From: AP-15 sp963701815 | GTDB taxonomy: Bacteria; Pseudomonadota; Alphaproteobacteria; ATCC43930; CGMCC-115725 | Assembly (NCBI GenBank): GCA_963701815.1 | Contig: CAVPBN010000046.1 | Location: 257,644 to 321,643, forward strand | Length of the DNA stretch: 64,000 nt | Reading direction: 5' to 3' | Shown here: one piece after another, positions 54,945-63,844 of the stretch | How the letters are laid out: each line of letters starts with the position of its first letter | Numbering within the stretch: the stretch's first letter is position 1 | Program-made: the position numbers and the translations under genes | The notes under the pieces: model-generated | Told to the model about the DNA's origin: nothing | Seen by the model: the letters and a program-made list of their open reading frames with translations, nothing else | Databases searched by the model: none

Positions 54945-56326
54945 GTGTCGCTTGCCAATTCTCCCGACCCCGCGGTGCGCGAAGCCGTCGTGCAGCAGGA
55001 TCTCGGCAACGTCTTGCACCCGATCGTTCAGCACAAGGTTCTGGAAGCCAAGCAGATGGTCGTCGCCGGCGGCGAGGGCTCGACGATCGTCGACGCCGAC
55101 GGTACCGAATATCTCGATGCCATGGCTGGGCTCTGGTGCGTCAACATCGGTTACGGGCGCACCGAACTTGCCGAGGTCGCCGCCGAGCAGATGCGGCGAC
55201 TGTCATACTTCCCGCATACGGCGATGAACGCGCCTGCCGCGGCGTTGGCCGAGAAGATCAACGGGCTGATGGGCGGCGGCTATCACACCTACTTCGTCAA
55301 TTCGGGTTCCGAGGCCAACGAAGCCGGGTTCAAGATCGCCCGGCAATACATGAAGCACGAATACCCGGGGGAATATCGCTTCAAGACCGTCAGCCGCTAT
55401 TTCTCCTATCACGGCACCACGCTCGGCACCTTGGATGCCGGCGGCATGGGCGAGCGCAAGGCGAAGTTCGAACCGTTTTCGGGCGACTTCGTGCATGTCG
55501 CGCCGCCCTATTGCTATCGCTGCCCGTTCGGCTTGAGCTATCCGAGCTGCGGGCTCGCCTGCGTCAAGAACATGGAACACGCGATCCTCGGCGAGGGGCC
55601 CGAGACGGTGGCCGAAGTTATCGTCGAGCCGATCATGAGCGGCGTCGGCGTCGCGGTGCCGCCCGACGAATACCTGCCCGAGGTCGAAAGCCTGTGCCGC
55701 AAATACGGCATCCTTCTGCACGTCGACGAGGTCATCAACGGGTTCGGCCGCACCGGAAAGATGTTTGCGCATCAGCATTACGGGGTGTCGCCCGACATCA
55801 TCGCCCTCGCCAAGGGCATCTCCAGCGCCTACCTGCCGATCGCCGCGACGGTGGTGAAGAACAGCGTGTTCGACAGCTTCTACGGCGATCCGGCGGAGAA
55901 CCGGCAGGTGGCCCAGGTCAACACCTATGGCGGGCACCCGGTCGCCGCCGCGGTCGCCGTGCGCAACATCGAGATCATGGAGGCCGAACAGCTCGTCGAC
56001 CGCGCGGCAGCGACGGGAGCTTACCTGCTCGACGGGTTGCGCGGCTTGACGAGCCACAAATCGGTCGGCGATGTGCGCGGCAAGGGGCTGCTGATCGGCG
56101 TGGAACTGGTCAAGGACCGCGCCACCAAAGAGCCGGTAGACTCGGCACAGATCACCGGCATCGTCGAGTTCTGCCGGGACCGCGGCCTGATCGTCGGCCG
56201 CGCCGGCGGCGGCCGGCGCTACGGCAACACCATTACCCTGTGCCCGCCTTTGGTAATTACCCGGCCGAGTGCGACCGGATCGTCGACACCCTCGGCCGAG
56301 CGCTGGCGGCGCTCGATCCCGAATAA
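54945..56326 (+). pseudogene. Class III PLP-dependent aminotransferase, frameshift near the 3' end
   Basis: Start GTG 54945, with AGGAGG at 54933-54938; the frame is open to 54867 but unsupported. YLDAMAGLWCVNIGYGRTEL, FVNSGSEANEAGFKIARQYM, YHGTTLGTLDAGGMG, EPIMSGVGVAVPPDEYLPEV, LHVDEVINGFGRTGKMF (Asp ligand of PLP N1) and IALAKGISSAYLPIAATVV with the Schiff-base Lys are in place. After LCPPLVIT the frame changes at about 56260-56262 and the true C-terminus PAECDRIVDTLGRALAALDPE ends at 56326. This break looks like a missing base. Omega-amino acid:pyruvate transaminase type. Confidence 0.82.
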
Positions 56327-56425
56327 AGGCTCGCGGTAGTTTTCCGTGGTCGGATCGCGCGCGGAATATGTATAGCTCGCTGGATCGTTACGTCGATGTC
56401 GACGCGTCATTCACGGCAGGACGGT

Positions 56426-57544
56426 ATGGATTGCTGCGGCCACGGCGACGCCTTCCCGAACGGACATTCGATGTGGAGCATGGCGCCGACCTCCGTCGGC
56501 GCGATGCTCGGCGGCGGCGCTGGTCCGCTCGGCTCGACCGCCGCCGCCCGGTCGGCGGAGACGGCCTCCGCCGCGCTCGATGTCCTGCGGAGTTCGATCT
56601 CCGTCGACGTCCATACCCATGGCGGGATAACCGGGATTACTTCACAGGCGCCGCCGAGCGACGACCTGGCGAACCACATGCGGACGGGGTCGCTCGCGGT
56701 GGCGTGTCTCGCGGACGTGCCGGACGGCCCGATCCTTGGGCGGAATGCCCAAGGCGCCCTCGCCATGGTGCGCACGCCGCAGCCGGGCGAGCTCTATCGG
56801 CACCACCTCGATCGCCTTGCCTGGATGGACGAGCTGGTCGCCAACCACGGGGTGCGCCGAGCGCATTGCACCGCCGATCTCGAGGCCGCGCATAAAGCGG
56901 GGCAACCCGCGGTCGTGGCCGACGTGGAAGGGCTCGACTTCCTCGATGGGAAGCTCGAACGGCTCGAGGAAGCGCACCAGCGCGGCATCCGGCACCTGCA
57001 GCTCGTGCATTATACGCCCAACGACATCGGCGACTTTCAGACCGGCGCCGTTACCCATCGCGGGCTCACGCCATTCGGCGCCGAGGTGATCCGGGCCTGC
57101 CATCGACTCGGATTTGTCTGCGACCTGGCCCATGCGACCGAGGACACGGCAAAGCAGGCGGTCAAGCTCGCGACAAAACCCGTGCTGCTGTCGCATACGG
57201 CTGTCTCTGGATCGCGCGCCATGGGGCCGACCCCGCTGGGCGGAAGACAGATCAGCCCCGACCATGCGCGGGCGATCGCCGAAACCGGCGGCGCTGTCGG
57301 GATATGGCACTTCTTTCCGAGCCTCGACAGCTATGTCGACGGCCTTAAGGAAATGGCCGAGATCGTCGGGGTCGATCACGTCAGCATCGGCACCGACCAG
57401 CATGTCTCGCCGGGAAGCGTGCCGGACTACACGCAATGGGTGCACCTCGTCGCCGCGATGTTGCGCGGCGGCTTTACGCCGGACGAAGCGGGAAAGATCG
57501 CGGGAGGCAACTATATGCGCATCTTTCGCGCTGCCGTCGGCTGA
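56426..57544 (+). CDS. Membrane dipeptidase (peptidase M19)
   Basis: 372 residues from ATG 56426, which has AGGA ahead; ATG 56396 is an alternative. SISVDVHTHGGITG supplies the first zinc His-x-His, VADVEGLDFLDG the bridging Glu, VCDLAHATEDTA and VLLSHTAVSGSRA the further His ligands, and SIGTDQHV the Asp. Family members hydrolyse dipeptides or beta-lactam-like amides. It has no obvious signal peptide at the chosen start; a Cys-rich N-terminus MDCCGHGDAF is unusual. Spacing from the aminotransferase is 99 bp. Confidence 0.85.
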   Translation: MDCCGHGDAFPNGHSMWSMAPTSVGAMLGGGAGPLGSTAAARSAETASAALDVLRSSISVDVHTHGGITGITSQAPPSDDLANHMRTGSLAVACLADVPDGPILGRNAQGALAMVRTPQPGELYRHHLDRLAWMDELVANHGVRRAHCTADLEAAHKAGQPAVVADVEGLDFLDGKLERLEEAHQRGIRHLQLVHYTPNDIGDFQTGAVTHRGLTPFGAEVIRACHRLGFVCDLAHATEDTAKQAVKLATKPVLLSHTAVSGSRAMGPTPLGGRQISPDHARAIAETGGAVGIWHFFPSLDSYVDGLKEMAEIVGVDHVSIGTDQHVSPGSVPDYTQWVHLVAAMLRGGFTPDEAGKIAGGNYMRIFRAAVG

Positions 57545-57626
57545 CGCCTGCCGGGGCCGTAGGCAAGTCGATTTCGTGCGCTCGACCTCCTCCCCGCAGA
57601 AGTGCCCGCGCGGGAGTAGGGGGCGA

Positions 57627-58868
57627 TCATTCGATGCCGGCGCGTTCCTCACCCGCGCGCACGGGCCGCGCGCCGCGGCGGATGATCAGGGCGAGCGGCA
57701 CACACAACAGCAGCATGAAGGCGCCGAGAACGAAAAAGCTTTCGCTCACGCTCCAGCGGTCGGCGATTGCTCCCATCAAGGGCGGGATCAGAATCGAGGT
57801 GAGCCGCTGACCCGTTTGACGCAGGCCGACGACCGCGCCCTGCTGATGACGCCCGACGGCCCTTGCCTGCACCGACAAGACGACCGGCTGGATTACCCCT
57901 TCCATCCAGCCGCGCACGATCTGGAACAGCAGCAGTAAGGCAAGGATACCGCCAAGAAGCGGGGTCATTGCAATCAACAGGATGGACAGCGCGGTGCCGC
58001 TCAGCATGGTACGCTGCGCATCGCCGAGGCGCATCGCGCGCCCGGCAAAGAGTGCGCCGAACCCGCTCGCGATCTCGGCGGCGGCGAACAAGACGCCGAT
58101 CGTCGTGCCGACGAATCCTATCCGGTCGAGATAAACGACATAGACCGAGGTCTGGATGCTGTAGGTCGAGTTTCGCATCGACATGATCGCCATGGACAGC
58201 GCGATGGCTGGGATGGCGATCAGCATCATCGAGTTCATGTAGTCCGCAGCTCGGGGCCAGACGTCGCGGGCGCGGAATCGGGCTCGGCCTGTTCCATCCT
58301 GTCGGGGCGGCGCGAAAAACTCGGCCTCGGGCGCCGACAGCAGGGCTATCGTCAGCACCGCGCCCCAGGCGGCGCCGAGAAGATAGGCCGGCCAGGCGCC
58401 GCCGAAATCCCAGACTGCGCCGCCGAGGATCGGCGCCGTTGTCGACCCGAGCCGGGCGAAGAAGGTGAATTTGCCGAGATGTCGGGCGTCCCCCTCGGCG
58501 AGCTGGGCGATCAGGGTCTGCACGCCCGACCAGGCGAACGAGACGGCGGCGCCATTGGCCAGCTGGAGCACCAGCAACGACCAAAATCCCGTCGCCAGAG
58601 GAAACAGCGGCGCCAACGCCATCGATATGCAAACAAAAAACAAGGTGACTTTGCGCGTACCGAAGCGGTCCATCAAAACGCCGATATGGATCGACAGAAA
58701 CATCGCGACGATCGAGCGCGCGCCCACCAGGATGCCGATCTCGGAGGCATCGAGACCGAGCGACAGGCCGTAAAGCGGGATCAGGAAGGTATAGAAATCG
58801 ACATAGCCCATGCTGAACGGCCCGGCGACGTATAGAGACGCCGGCGGGCCGGAACGGGACGCATTCAT
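57627..58868 (-). CDS. MFS transporter
   Basis: 413 residues with about 12 hydrophobic segments, e.g. FSMGYVDFYTFLIPLYGLSLGL, GARSIVAMFLSIHIGVLMDRFGTRKVTLFF, NGAAVSFAWSGVQTLIAQLAE. The loop GVLMDRFGTRKV matches the MFS helix 2-3 signature. It is convergent with the dipeptidase gene. The substrate is unknown; exporters of this shape often handle drugs or small organic acids. Confidence 0.82.
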   Translation of the reverse strand: MNASRSGPPASLYVAGPFSMGYVDFYTFLIPLYGLSLGLDASEIGILVGARSIVAMFLSIHIGVLMDRFGTRKVTLFFVCISMALAPLFPLATGFWSLLVLQLANGAAVSFAWSGVQTLIAQLAEGDARHLGKFTFFARLGSTTAPILGGAVWDFGGAWPAYLLGAAWGAVLTIALLSAPEAEFFAPPRQDGTGRARFRARDVWPRAADYMNSMMLIAIPAIALSMAIMSMRNSTYSIQTSVYVVYLDRIGFVGTTIGVLFAAAEIASGFGALFAGRAMRLGDAQRTMLSGTALSILLIAMTPLLGGILALLLLFQIVRGWMEGVIQPVVLSVQARAVGRHQQGAVVGLRQTGQRLTSILIPPLMGAIADRWSVSESFFVLGAFMLLLCVPLALIIRRGARPVRAGEERAGIE

Positions 58869-59144
58869 GCCGATGGGGTGGATCCGGAACCTGGGAAGCG
58901 CAGCGCCATCGGGTTCGGCATCGCAGTCGGTCCCTTTACGAGTGTTTCCGGCGTGTGGATCGGCACGCCGAGGTTGGCCGACACCATAGCCGGCCGGTGG
59001 CCGGCGTACGAGGGGGCGTTCCGCCGTTCCTCCACCTCAAATTCGACCGATCAAGAGGAACCGCGCTCGGCATCGCACAATCCCGACGTACGGCAGACTG
59101 GCTGAGCAGCCAGTCAGGAGCGAACCCGTCTCTGGTGCCACCAT
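58869..59144. other. Intergenic DNA between the MFS gene and the repeat region
   Basis: About 280 bp with no supported gene. Several short open frames exist in both strands but none has a ribosome site or family match. It marks the transition from ordinary genes to the decayed mobile region. Confidence 0.4.
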
Positions 59145-59335
59145 TTCCCTGTTAGCAGGGAAAATACAGGGAATTTTGCGCGGCTGGCGCCCGTAGGAGC
59201 CAACTAGACCGCTAAAAGATGGCCGATTTCAATCGATTGAGAAGCCAATTCCCTGCACGATGGAACAGGGAATGCTTTGGGATTAACAGGGAATCAATTC
59301 GACCCACCAGGGAAAATCTCCGCCTGATCAGGGAA
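59145..59335. repeat. Cluster of CAGGGAA heptamers, four at exact 21-bp spacing
   Basis: CAGGGAA occurs at 59156, 59167, 59266, 59287, 59308 and 59329 on the plus strand, and its complement TTCCCTG at 59145 and 59249. The last four plus-strand copies are spaced by exactly 21 bp. Inside the frame of the small ORF this makes a 7-residue unit with an Arg-Glu core. TTCCCTG..CAGGGAA also makes a short inverted repeat at 59145-59162. Confidence 0.7.
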
Positions 59336-59470
59336 ACTCGGATGGCAATCGGTTTTGTATGCCCCGACAATCCCTCCGGACCGCCTTCCATCCTCCCTCC
59401 GGAGCGCCGGGAAGCCGAGTTCCTAGTAGAGCTCACGGCCTCGGCCATCGCGCCGACGCGGAGCGTGTAG
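59219..59470 (+). CDS. Small hypothetical protein with Arg-Glu heptad repeats
   Basis: 83 residues from ATG 59219, no clear ribosome site. Residues 15-42 read RWNRECF, GINRESI, RPTRENL, RLIRETR, four 7-residue units encoded by the 21-bp CAGGGAA repeat. The remainder, FVCPDNPSGPPSILPPERRE, is unlike the repeat. I recognise the style of short low-complexity proteins with repeating NREF/NRES units seen in Alphaproteobacteria. No function known; may not be expressed. Confidence 0.35.
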   Translation: MADFNRLRSQFPARWNRECFGINRESIRPTRENLRLIRETRMAIGFVCPDNPSGPPSILPPERREAEFLVELTASAIAPTRSV

Positions 59471-59509
59471 GTTCCCAATTCGTAGAGCGCCACCGAACTC
59501 CTCCCTAAT

Positions 59510-59845
59510 TCAATCTCTCTGCTCGCCGACAAAGGTGGCCCAAACGCCCTCCGGGTGCCAGACATCTTCCATCTCGGCGCGCGCCTTCGTCTCATCCATG
59601 CCGAGCACATCCCGACGATATCGGTAGAAGAACGCCGAGACCCGGTAGTTGGCGATGCAGTGGACGTGTACAGGGATAACCTTTAACCGCTCCATGACCA
59701 TGCAGAACTGCTCAAAATCCTGCTCGGTTGGATTCTGAAAATCGACCGGGATGTGGATGTACGTCATACCGAGACGGTCGACGCTCCTGGTCTCATCCGG
59801 CAACGCCTTCTCGTGGGTGTGAAGGCCCAGGTTGACGATGCCGAG
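59510..59845 (-). pseudogene. N-terminally truncated protein tyrosine/dual-specificity phosphatase-like protein
   Basis: The readable part, IVNLGLHTHEKALPDETRSV, LGMTYIHIPVDFQNPTEQDF and PVHVHCIANYRVSAFFYRYR, matches bacterial DSP-like phosphatases. The expected P-loop appears as HCIANYR, with four rather than five residues between Cys and Arg. The frame is open to 60010, but the upstream residues are the shadow of the helicase fragment on the other strand, so the N-terminus is lost at about 59845. Ends ATFVGEQRD at 59510. Confidence 0.5.
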
Positions 59846-60193
59846 GAAGGCGAACTCGCGGCCGATTTTGACGGCCGAGAGGTGACCTACGGCTTTGGCG
59901 AACTCGACGAGCTGGTGCTTGCCTATGCGACGACCATCCACAAGAGCCAGGGCTCGGAATATCCGGCAGTGGTGATCCCGCTGACCACCCAGCACTATCC
60001 GATGCTGCAACGGAACCTGGTCTATACCGGGGTAACGCGCGGCAAGAGCCTCGTCGTCCTCGTCGGCCAGCGCAAGGCGCTGGCGATCGCCGTCAAGGGC
60101 AGCCGAGCCAGGCGGCGATGGTCGAAGCTGGCAGAGTGGCTCAAGCTACAGGTCTCGATCGCGGCGCCGCAGATTGAGGGACCCGGCAGTTGA
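59840..60193 (+). pseudogene. C-terminal fragment of a RecD2/TraA-like helicase
   Basis: About 118 residues: EGELAADFDGREVTYGFGELDELVLAYATTIHKSQGSEYPAVVIPLT, LVYTGVTRGKSLVVLVGQRKALAIAV. HKSQGSEYP and YTGVTRGK are helicase motifs V and VI of the RecD/AAA_30 superfamily I proteins. N-terminal helicase domains are absent, and the codons upstream of 59840 belong to the phosphatase remnant on the other strand. It is a recombination scar. Its stop overlaps the next frame by 4 bp. Confidence 0.65.
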
Positions 60194-60331
60194 CCAGTGG
60201 TAATCGTTGGGCCTTCAAGGCGAGGTTTCGTGCCCGCGGCTACGGCTGGCGCGGTTCGGCGCTGGCCGGCAAGCGGCTGAACGAGGCAGTCCGCGAGATC
60301 AACTCGATCGCCGAGTTCGGCCCCTGTGCTG

Positions 60332-60337
60332 GCGGCG
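60332..60337. repeat. IS21 target-site duplication, left copy (GCGGCG)
   Basis: GCGGCG directly precedes the left terminus TGTCAATGCCG. The same six bases follow the right terminus at 63896-63901. IS21-family elements make 4-8 bp duplications, so this fits a transposition event and shows exactly where the host gene was split. Confidence 0.65.
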
Positions 60338-60388
60338 TGTCAATGCCGAGTGAACTTTCCCCATTTGTGCCGAAGTAAAATTCCCCAG
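60338..60388 (+). repeat. IS21 left terminal repeat
   Basis: 51-bp imperfect inverted terminal repeat (32 of 51 matched to the right end). It carries TCCCCA at offset 21-26 and ATTCCCCAG at offset 43-51, which probably are transposase-binding sites. Confidence 0.65.
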
Positions 60389-60396
60389 TTTTTGGG

Positions 60397-61269
60397 TCAG
60401 CCGGCCGGCTGATCGAGTGGTTGCAATTTTGGCGGACGTCCGCGGCGGCGTGGAACGGCTGCCGGGAATGGCGGATTGATGAGCGCCTTGAAGCGAAGGT
60501 GCTCGGGCATCAGGTCGGCGTGCTGGCGCAGCCGGTAGCTGGACCCCTCGATTTGGATGACGACGGCGTGGTGGAGCAGGCGGTCGAGCAGCGCGGTGGC
60601 GACGACGGGATCGCCGAAGACCTCGCCCCACTCGGCAAAGCCGCGGTTTGAGGTCAGGATCATCGCGCCCTTTTCGTAGCGGGCGTTGACGAGCTGAAAG
60701 AACAGATTGCCGCCGCCCTGGACCACCGGCAGATAGCCGATCTCGTCGACGATAAGGAGCGCCGACCGGCAGAACCAGCGGATGCGTTCGCGCAATTGGC
60801 CCTCGCGCTCGGCCTTGGCGAGGACGCCGACGATGTCGGCGAGGGTAGTGAAGTAGACGCTGCGGCCCGCTTTGACGGCTTCGACGCCAAGCGCCACGGC
60901 AAGATGCGATTTGCCGGTGCCGGGTGGGCCGAGGAAGTGGACGACCTCACGGCGGTCGACGAACTGGAGTTCGGCGAGAGCGAAGACACGCTCGCGGTCG
61001 AGCGAGGGCTGAAAGGAGAAGTCGAAGCCGGCGAGTGTCTTGATCGTTGCCAGGCGCCCCATGCGCAGCGCGGTCTTGATGCGGCTGGTCTCACGCACCA
61101 TCAGCTCCTCGGCCAGGAGCATGTCGATCAGCTCGAGCGCGCTGGCTTCGCCGCGTTCGAGCTGGCGCACCGCATGGTCGAGCATTTCCAGGGCGCGCGG
61201 CATTCTGAGGGCGACCAGGGTGCGCCGGATGCGTTCCAGGACGGGCAAGCCTTCGCCCGCCGTGATCAT
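60397..61269 (-). CDS. istB: IstB, AAA+ helper ATPase of IS21 family transposition
   Basis: 290 residues. Walker A GPPGTGKSHLAVALG, Walker B SALLIVDEIGYLPV, sensor-like ILTSNRGFAEWGEVFGD and ATALLDRLLHHAVVIQIEGSSYR are diagnostic of IstB/DnaC-like ATPases. N-terminal part is the helical IstA-contact region (RIRRTLVALRMPRALEMLD). ATG 61269 overlaps the istA stop. The protein recruits and regulates IstA at the target; intact here, with a Pro/Arg-rich C-terminal tail RRRGRPPKLQPLDQ. Confidence 0.92.
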   Translation of the reverse strand: MITAGEGLPVLERIRRTLVALRMPRALEMLDHAVRQLERGEASALELIDMLLAEELMVRETSRIKTALRMGRLATIKTLAGFDFSFQPSLDRERVFALAELQFVDRREVVHFLGPPGTGKSHLAVALGVEAVKAGRSVYFTTLADIVGVLAKAEREGQLRERIRWFCRSALLIVDEIGYLPVVQGGGNLFFQLVNARYEKGAMILTSNRGFAEWGEVFGDPVVATALLDRLLHHAVVIQIEGSSYRLRQHADLMPEHLRFKALINPPFPAAVPRRRGRPPKLQPLDQPAG

Positions 61270-61881
61270 GGCCGACCACCTTCGGCGGCGAGCCGGCGGG
61301 CGACCGCCTCGTAGAAGTCGAGCGACCGGCGCGGCACGACATCGCCGGCCCGGCCGATCGGGGCTGCTCCGGCGCCGATCGCTGTTGCCGCCGGCATCGG
61401 CATCTTGCGGTGGCCGGGAGCCAGGCGCCGTTGATGGCGCCCTTCGAGCACGGGATGGACGGCGATCAGCCGATCCGCCTCAAAGATGCGGATCTCGTCG
61501 GCCAGGCTGTGCACCTCGACGACGCGTTTACGGGTGGCGTCGGGCACGCTGTAGAGATTGCCGCCGACGCTGACCATGCCCTCATGCGAGACCCGCCGCT
61601 CGAGCTTGAGCACGGTGCGGAACGGCACCAGCGGCAAGGCCTGGAACACGAGCTTCTCTTCGGCAAAGGCTTCGTTGACGACGCGCTGCGTCGTCGCATG
61701 CACCCGTGGGTTGGCCACCGTGCCGAGCCAATGGGCGAGCTGCGCGTTCAGGTCGTCAAGATTGCGGAAAGAGCGGGCGAGAAAGAAGTCCTCGCGGATG
61801 TAGCGGAACGGCCGCTCGACCTTACCCTTGGTCTTGGCCCGGTAGGGGCGGCAGGCCTTTGGGTGAAAGCGGTAATGCCCG

Positions 61882-61888
61882 GCAAAGT
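61882..61888. repeat. IS481 target-site duplication, left copy (GCAAAGT)
   Basis: GCAAAGT lies directly before the left end of the inner element, and is repeated at 63113-63119 after its right end. One copy belongs to the parent istA. Confidence 0.75.
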
Positions 61889-61914
61889 TGTATTAGTTGA
61901 GATTTGATCTGACA
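61889..61914 (+). repeat. IS481 left inverted repeat
   Basis: 26-bp left terminal repeat starting TGTATTAG; pairs with 63087-63112 at 19 of 26 positions. Confidence 0.75.
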
Positions 61915-61956
61915 GACGGTGTTGGGTGTCTGAGCCTTTTTTGCTGTCGCCCGATG

Positions 61957-62988
61957 TTATGCCGCCATGAGTTTCTCCTTCGCCAAGGGCAGTGCGTCAA
62001 GGAAGGTCTGCATCGGGGTCTTGCCGAAGCACCAGCGACCCTGATGCGGCCGGCGCTCGTTGTACTCGGCGATCCAGGTGTCGAGATCGGTCTGCAGCTC
62101 GCCGATCGTGCGATAGATCTTTTTGCGGAACGCCACCCGGTAGAACTCGTCGAGGACGGTGCGGTGAAAGCGCTCGCAGATACCGTTGGTCTGCGGGCTC
62201 TTGGTCTTGGTGCGGCTGTGGTCGATGTCCTCGACCGCCAGGTAGAGCTCGTATTCGTGGCTTTCGCTGCCGCAGAACTCGGTGCCGCGATCGGTCAGCA
62301 TGCGCGACAGGCGGATGCCGTGCTCGTCGTAGAACGGCACCACCCGGTCGTTGAGGATCTCGGCCGCGGTGATCGGGGTCTTGCGGTCATAGAGCTTGGC
62401 AAAGGCGACCTTGGCGTAGGTGTCGATGAAGGTCTGCTGGTAGACCCGCCCGACCCCCTTCAGCGTGCCGACATAGAAGGTGTCCTGGGCCCCGCAATAG
62501 CCGGGACACTCGCTCTCGAACTCGCCATGCGCCTCCTTGTCGGCCTTGGCCTTCTCAAGCGCGGCGATCTGGGCTTCGGTCAAGAGAATGCCGTCCTGCG
62601 CCACCTTGGCCTCGAGCGCCTTGAGGCGTTGCTTCATCGAGGCCAGGTCGTGGCGCTGCCAGACGCAGCGCACGCCGGCGGGTGAAATCGACAGCCCGCG
62701 CCGCTTGAGCGCCTCCGAGACCCGCACCTGGCCCCAGGCCGGCTGCTCGATCGCCAACGCAACCGCCGCCTCTTCGATCTCGATCGGCGTGCGGTTCTTC
62801 AGGATCGGCTTGCGGCGGCTGATCTCCTGCAACGCCAGCTCGCCGCCTTTGTCGTACAGCTCCTTGAACCGGTAGAAGCTGTCGCGGCTGTAGCCCATCA
62901 TCTTGCAGGCTTGGCTGACGTTGCCGAGCTGCTTGGCCAATTCCAGCAGCCCAGCCTTCACTCGGATGATCTTCTGTTCCTGGGTCAT
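61957..62988 (-). CDS. IS481-type DDE transposase
   Basis: 343 residues from ATG 62988. A helix-turn-helix-rich N-terminus (ELAKQLGNVSQACKMMGYSRDSFYRFKEL) is followed by an integrase core: TFIDTYAKVAFAKLYDRKTP (first Asp), MLTDRGTEFCG (second Asp) and TNGICERFHRTVLDEFYRV (Glu). C-terminal WIAEYNERRPHQGRWCFGKTPMQTFL is the conserved tail. It appears intact and could be active. A strong hairpin lies just upstream. Confidence 0.9.
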   Translation of the reverse strand: MTQEQKIIRVKAGLLELAKQLGNVSQACKMMGYSRDSFYRFKELYDKGGELALQEISRRKPILKNRTPIEIEEAAVALAIEQPAWGQVRVSEALKRRGLSISPAGVRCVWQRHDLASMKQRLKALEAKVAQDGILLTEAQIAALEKAKADKEAHGEFESECPGYCGAQDTFYVGTLKGVGRVYQQTFIDTYAKVAFAKLYDRKTPITAAEILNDRVVPFYDEHGIRLSRMLTDRGTEFCGSESHEYELYLAVEDIDHSRTKTKSPQTNGICERFHRTVLDEFYRVAFRKKIYRTIGELQTDLDTWIAEYNERRPHQGRWCFGKTPMQTFLDALPLAKEKLMAA

Positions 62989-63007
62989 ATCGTGATCTCC
63001 GTCCCGC

Positions 63008-63062
63008 CGGAGGGCGGGCCGCGGTCCCAGCGCTCGGTGAGAACCGCGCCCCGCCCTCCGGC
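63008..63062. repeat. Strong inverted repeat ahead of the IS481 transposase gene
   Basis: CCGGAGGGCGGG..CGCGGT at 63008-63026 pairs with its complement at 63044-63062 with one mismatch over 19 bp and a 17-base loop. It sits about 20 bp upstream of ATG 62988. It may limit outside transcription or translation of the transposase. Confidence 0.6.
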
Positions 63063-63086
63063 TCCGCATCGGAAACCAACAACGAA

Positions 63087-63112
63087 TGTCAGATTAAGTT
63101 CAAGCTATTACA
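63087..63112 (-). repeat. IS481 right inverted repeat
   Basis: 26-bp right terminal repeat, reading TGTAATAG on the minus strand. Confidence 0.75.
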
Positions 63113-63119
63113 GCAAAGT
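63113..63119. repeat. IS481 target-site duplication, right copy
   Basis: Second GCAAAGT copy; the istA N-terminal half resumes directly here. Confidence 0.75.
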
Positions 63120-63802
63120 CGATCAGCGCGCGGTTGTAGATGATGTGGGCCTGGTCGTCCTCGCCGATCACCGCGGTCTTCATCCGGTCGTAAAGGATCT
63201 GGCAAGGCACTCCGCCCAAGGCCGCGAAGGCTGCCATGTGACAGCGCAGCACGGTCTGCAGGTCCTGGTGTACGACAAAACGCGCCCAGATCAGCCGGCT
63301 GTAACCGAGCACCAGCGAGAACAGCCAGACGATCCGCGCCACGCTGGGCTCGTCGGTGAAGACCACCTGAAACTGGGCAAAGTCGACCTGCGCCTGGTCG
63401 CCCGGCGGGGTCTCGAAGCGCACCTCGAACGCGGGTGTCGGTGGCGGCCGCACCGCGCGCAGGAAATCGGTCACCGCGGTGTAGCCGCCGTCATAGCCGT
63501 GCTCGCGGATCTCGCGTAGCAATCGGCTTCCGGTCAGGCCCGGATAGGCGACCACCCGCTGCCGCAGATACGCCTCGAACGGCTCAAGCCGCCGCGCTCG
63601 CCGTTTGCGCGGCCCATAACTCGGCGGTTCCAGGCCGCGCTCGATGTATTTGCGTACCGTCTTGCGATCGATCCCGACCCGTCGCGCGATCGCCGAGACG
63701 CTCAGCCCTTGCCGGTGAAGATCCAAGATCATGACAAGCTCCCCAAGCTGGATCACCGCCTCCCCCTCCCGCCCTCGGAAGGGATCATCAAACGGCGCGC
63801 CG

Positions 63803-63836
63803 CCCGCCTTCCCGGGGCGCGCCCCGGGAAGGCGGG
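63803..63836. repeat. Perfect 34-bp palindrome between istA and the IS21 right end
   Basis: CCCGCCTTCCCGGGGCG and its exact complement meet at 63819/63820 with no loop. Lies 47 bp upstream of the istA start. It can form a very stable hairpin or cruciform. Possible roles are attenuation of read-through transcription into istA or a transposase site. Confidence 0.7.
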
Positions 63837-63844
63837 GATCACAT

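Larger units (their letters stand above)
61889..63112. mobile_element. IS481-family insertion element
   Basis: 1,224 bp bounded by 26-bp imperfect inverted repeats, both beginning TGTA(A/T)TAG and ending CTGACA inward, matching at 19 of 26 positions. It is flanked by 7-bp direct repeats GCAAAGT. It holds one transposase gene on the minus strand. The TGT...ACA termini, size and DDE transposase type all fit IS481. Confidence 0.85.
61266..63756 (-). pseudogene. istA: IstA transposase, disrupted by the IS481-type insertion
   Basis: N-terminal part (63756-63113): QLGELVMILDLHRQGLSVSAIARRVGIDRKTV helix-turn-helix, GDQAQVDFAQFQVVF (first catalytic Asp context), YDRMKTAVIG and NRALIDFA. C-terminal part (61888-61266): HYRFHPKACRPYRAKTKGKVERPFRYIREDFF, containing the last catalytic Glu, and the tail to EAVARRLAAEGGRP. 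The two halves meet exactly across the 7-bp target duplication. The parent enzyme was roughly 420 residues. It cannot make active transposase as it stands. Confidence 0.85.

Noticed and set aside
59219..59470. Treating the CAGGGAA cluster as a CRISPR-like or integron array
   Set aside because: The unit is 7 bp at 21-bp spacing and keeps a codon frame, which fits an amino-acid repeat rather than spacers or attC sites.
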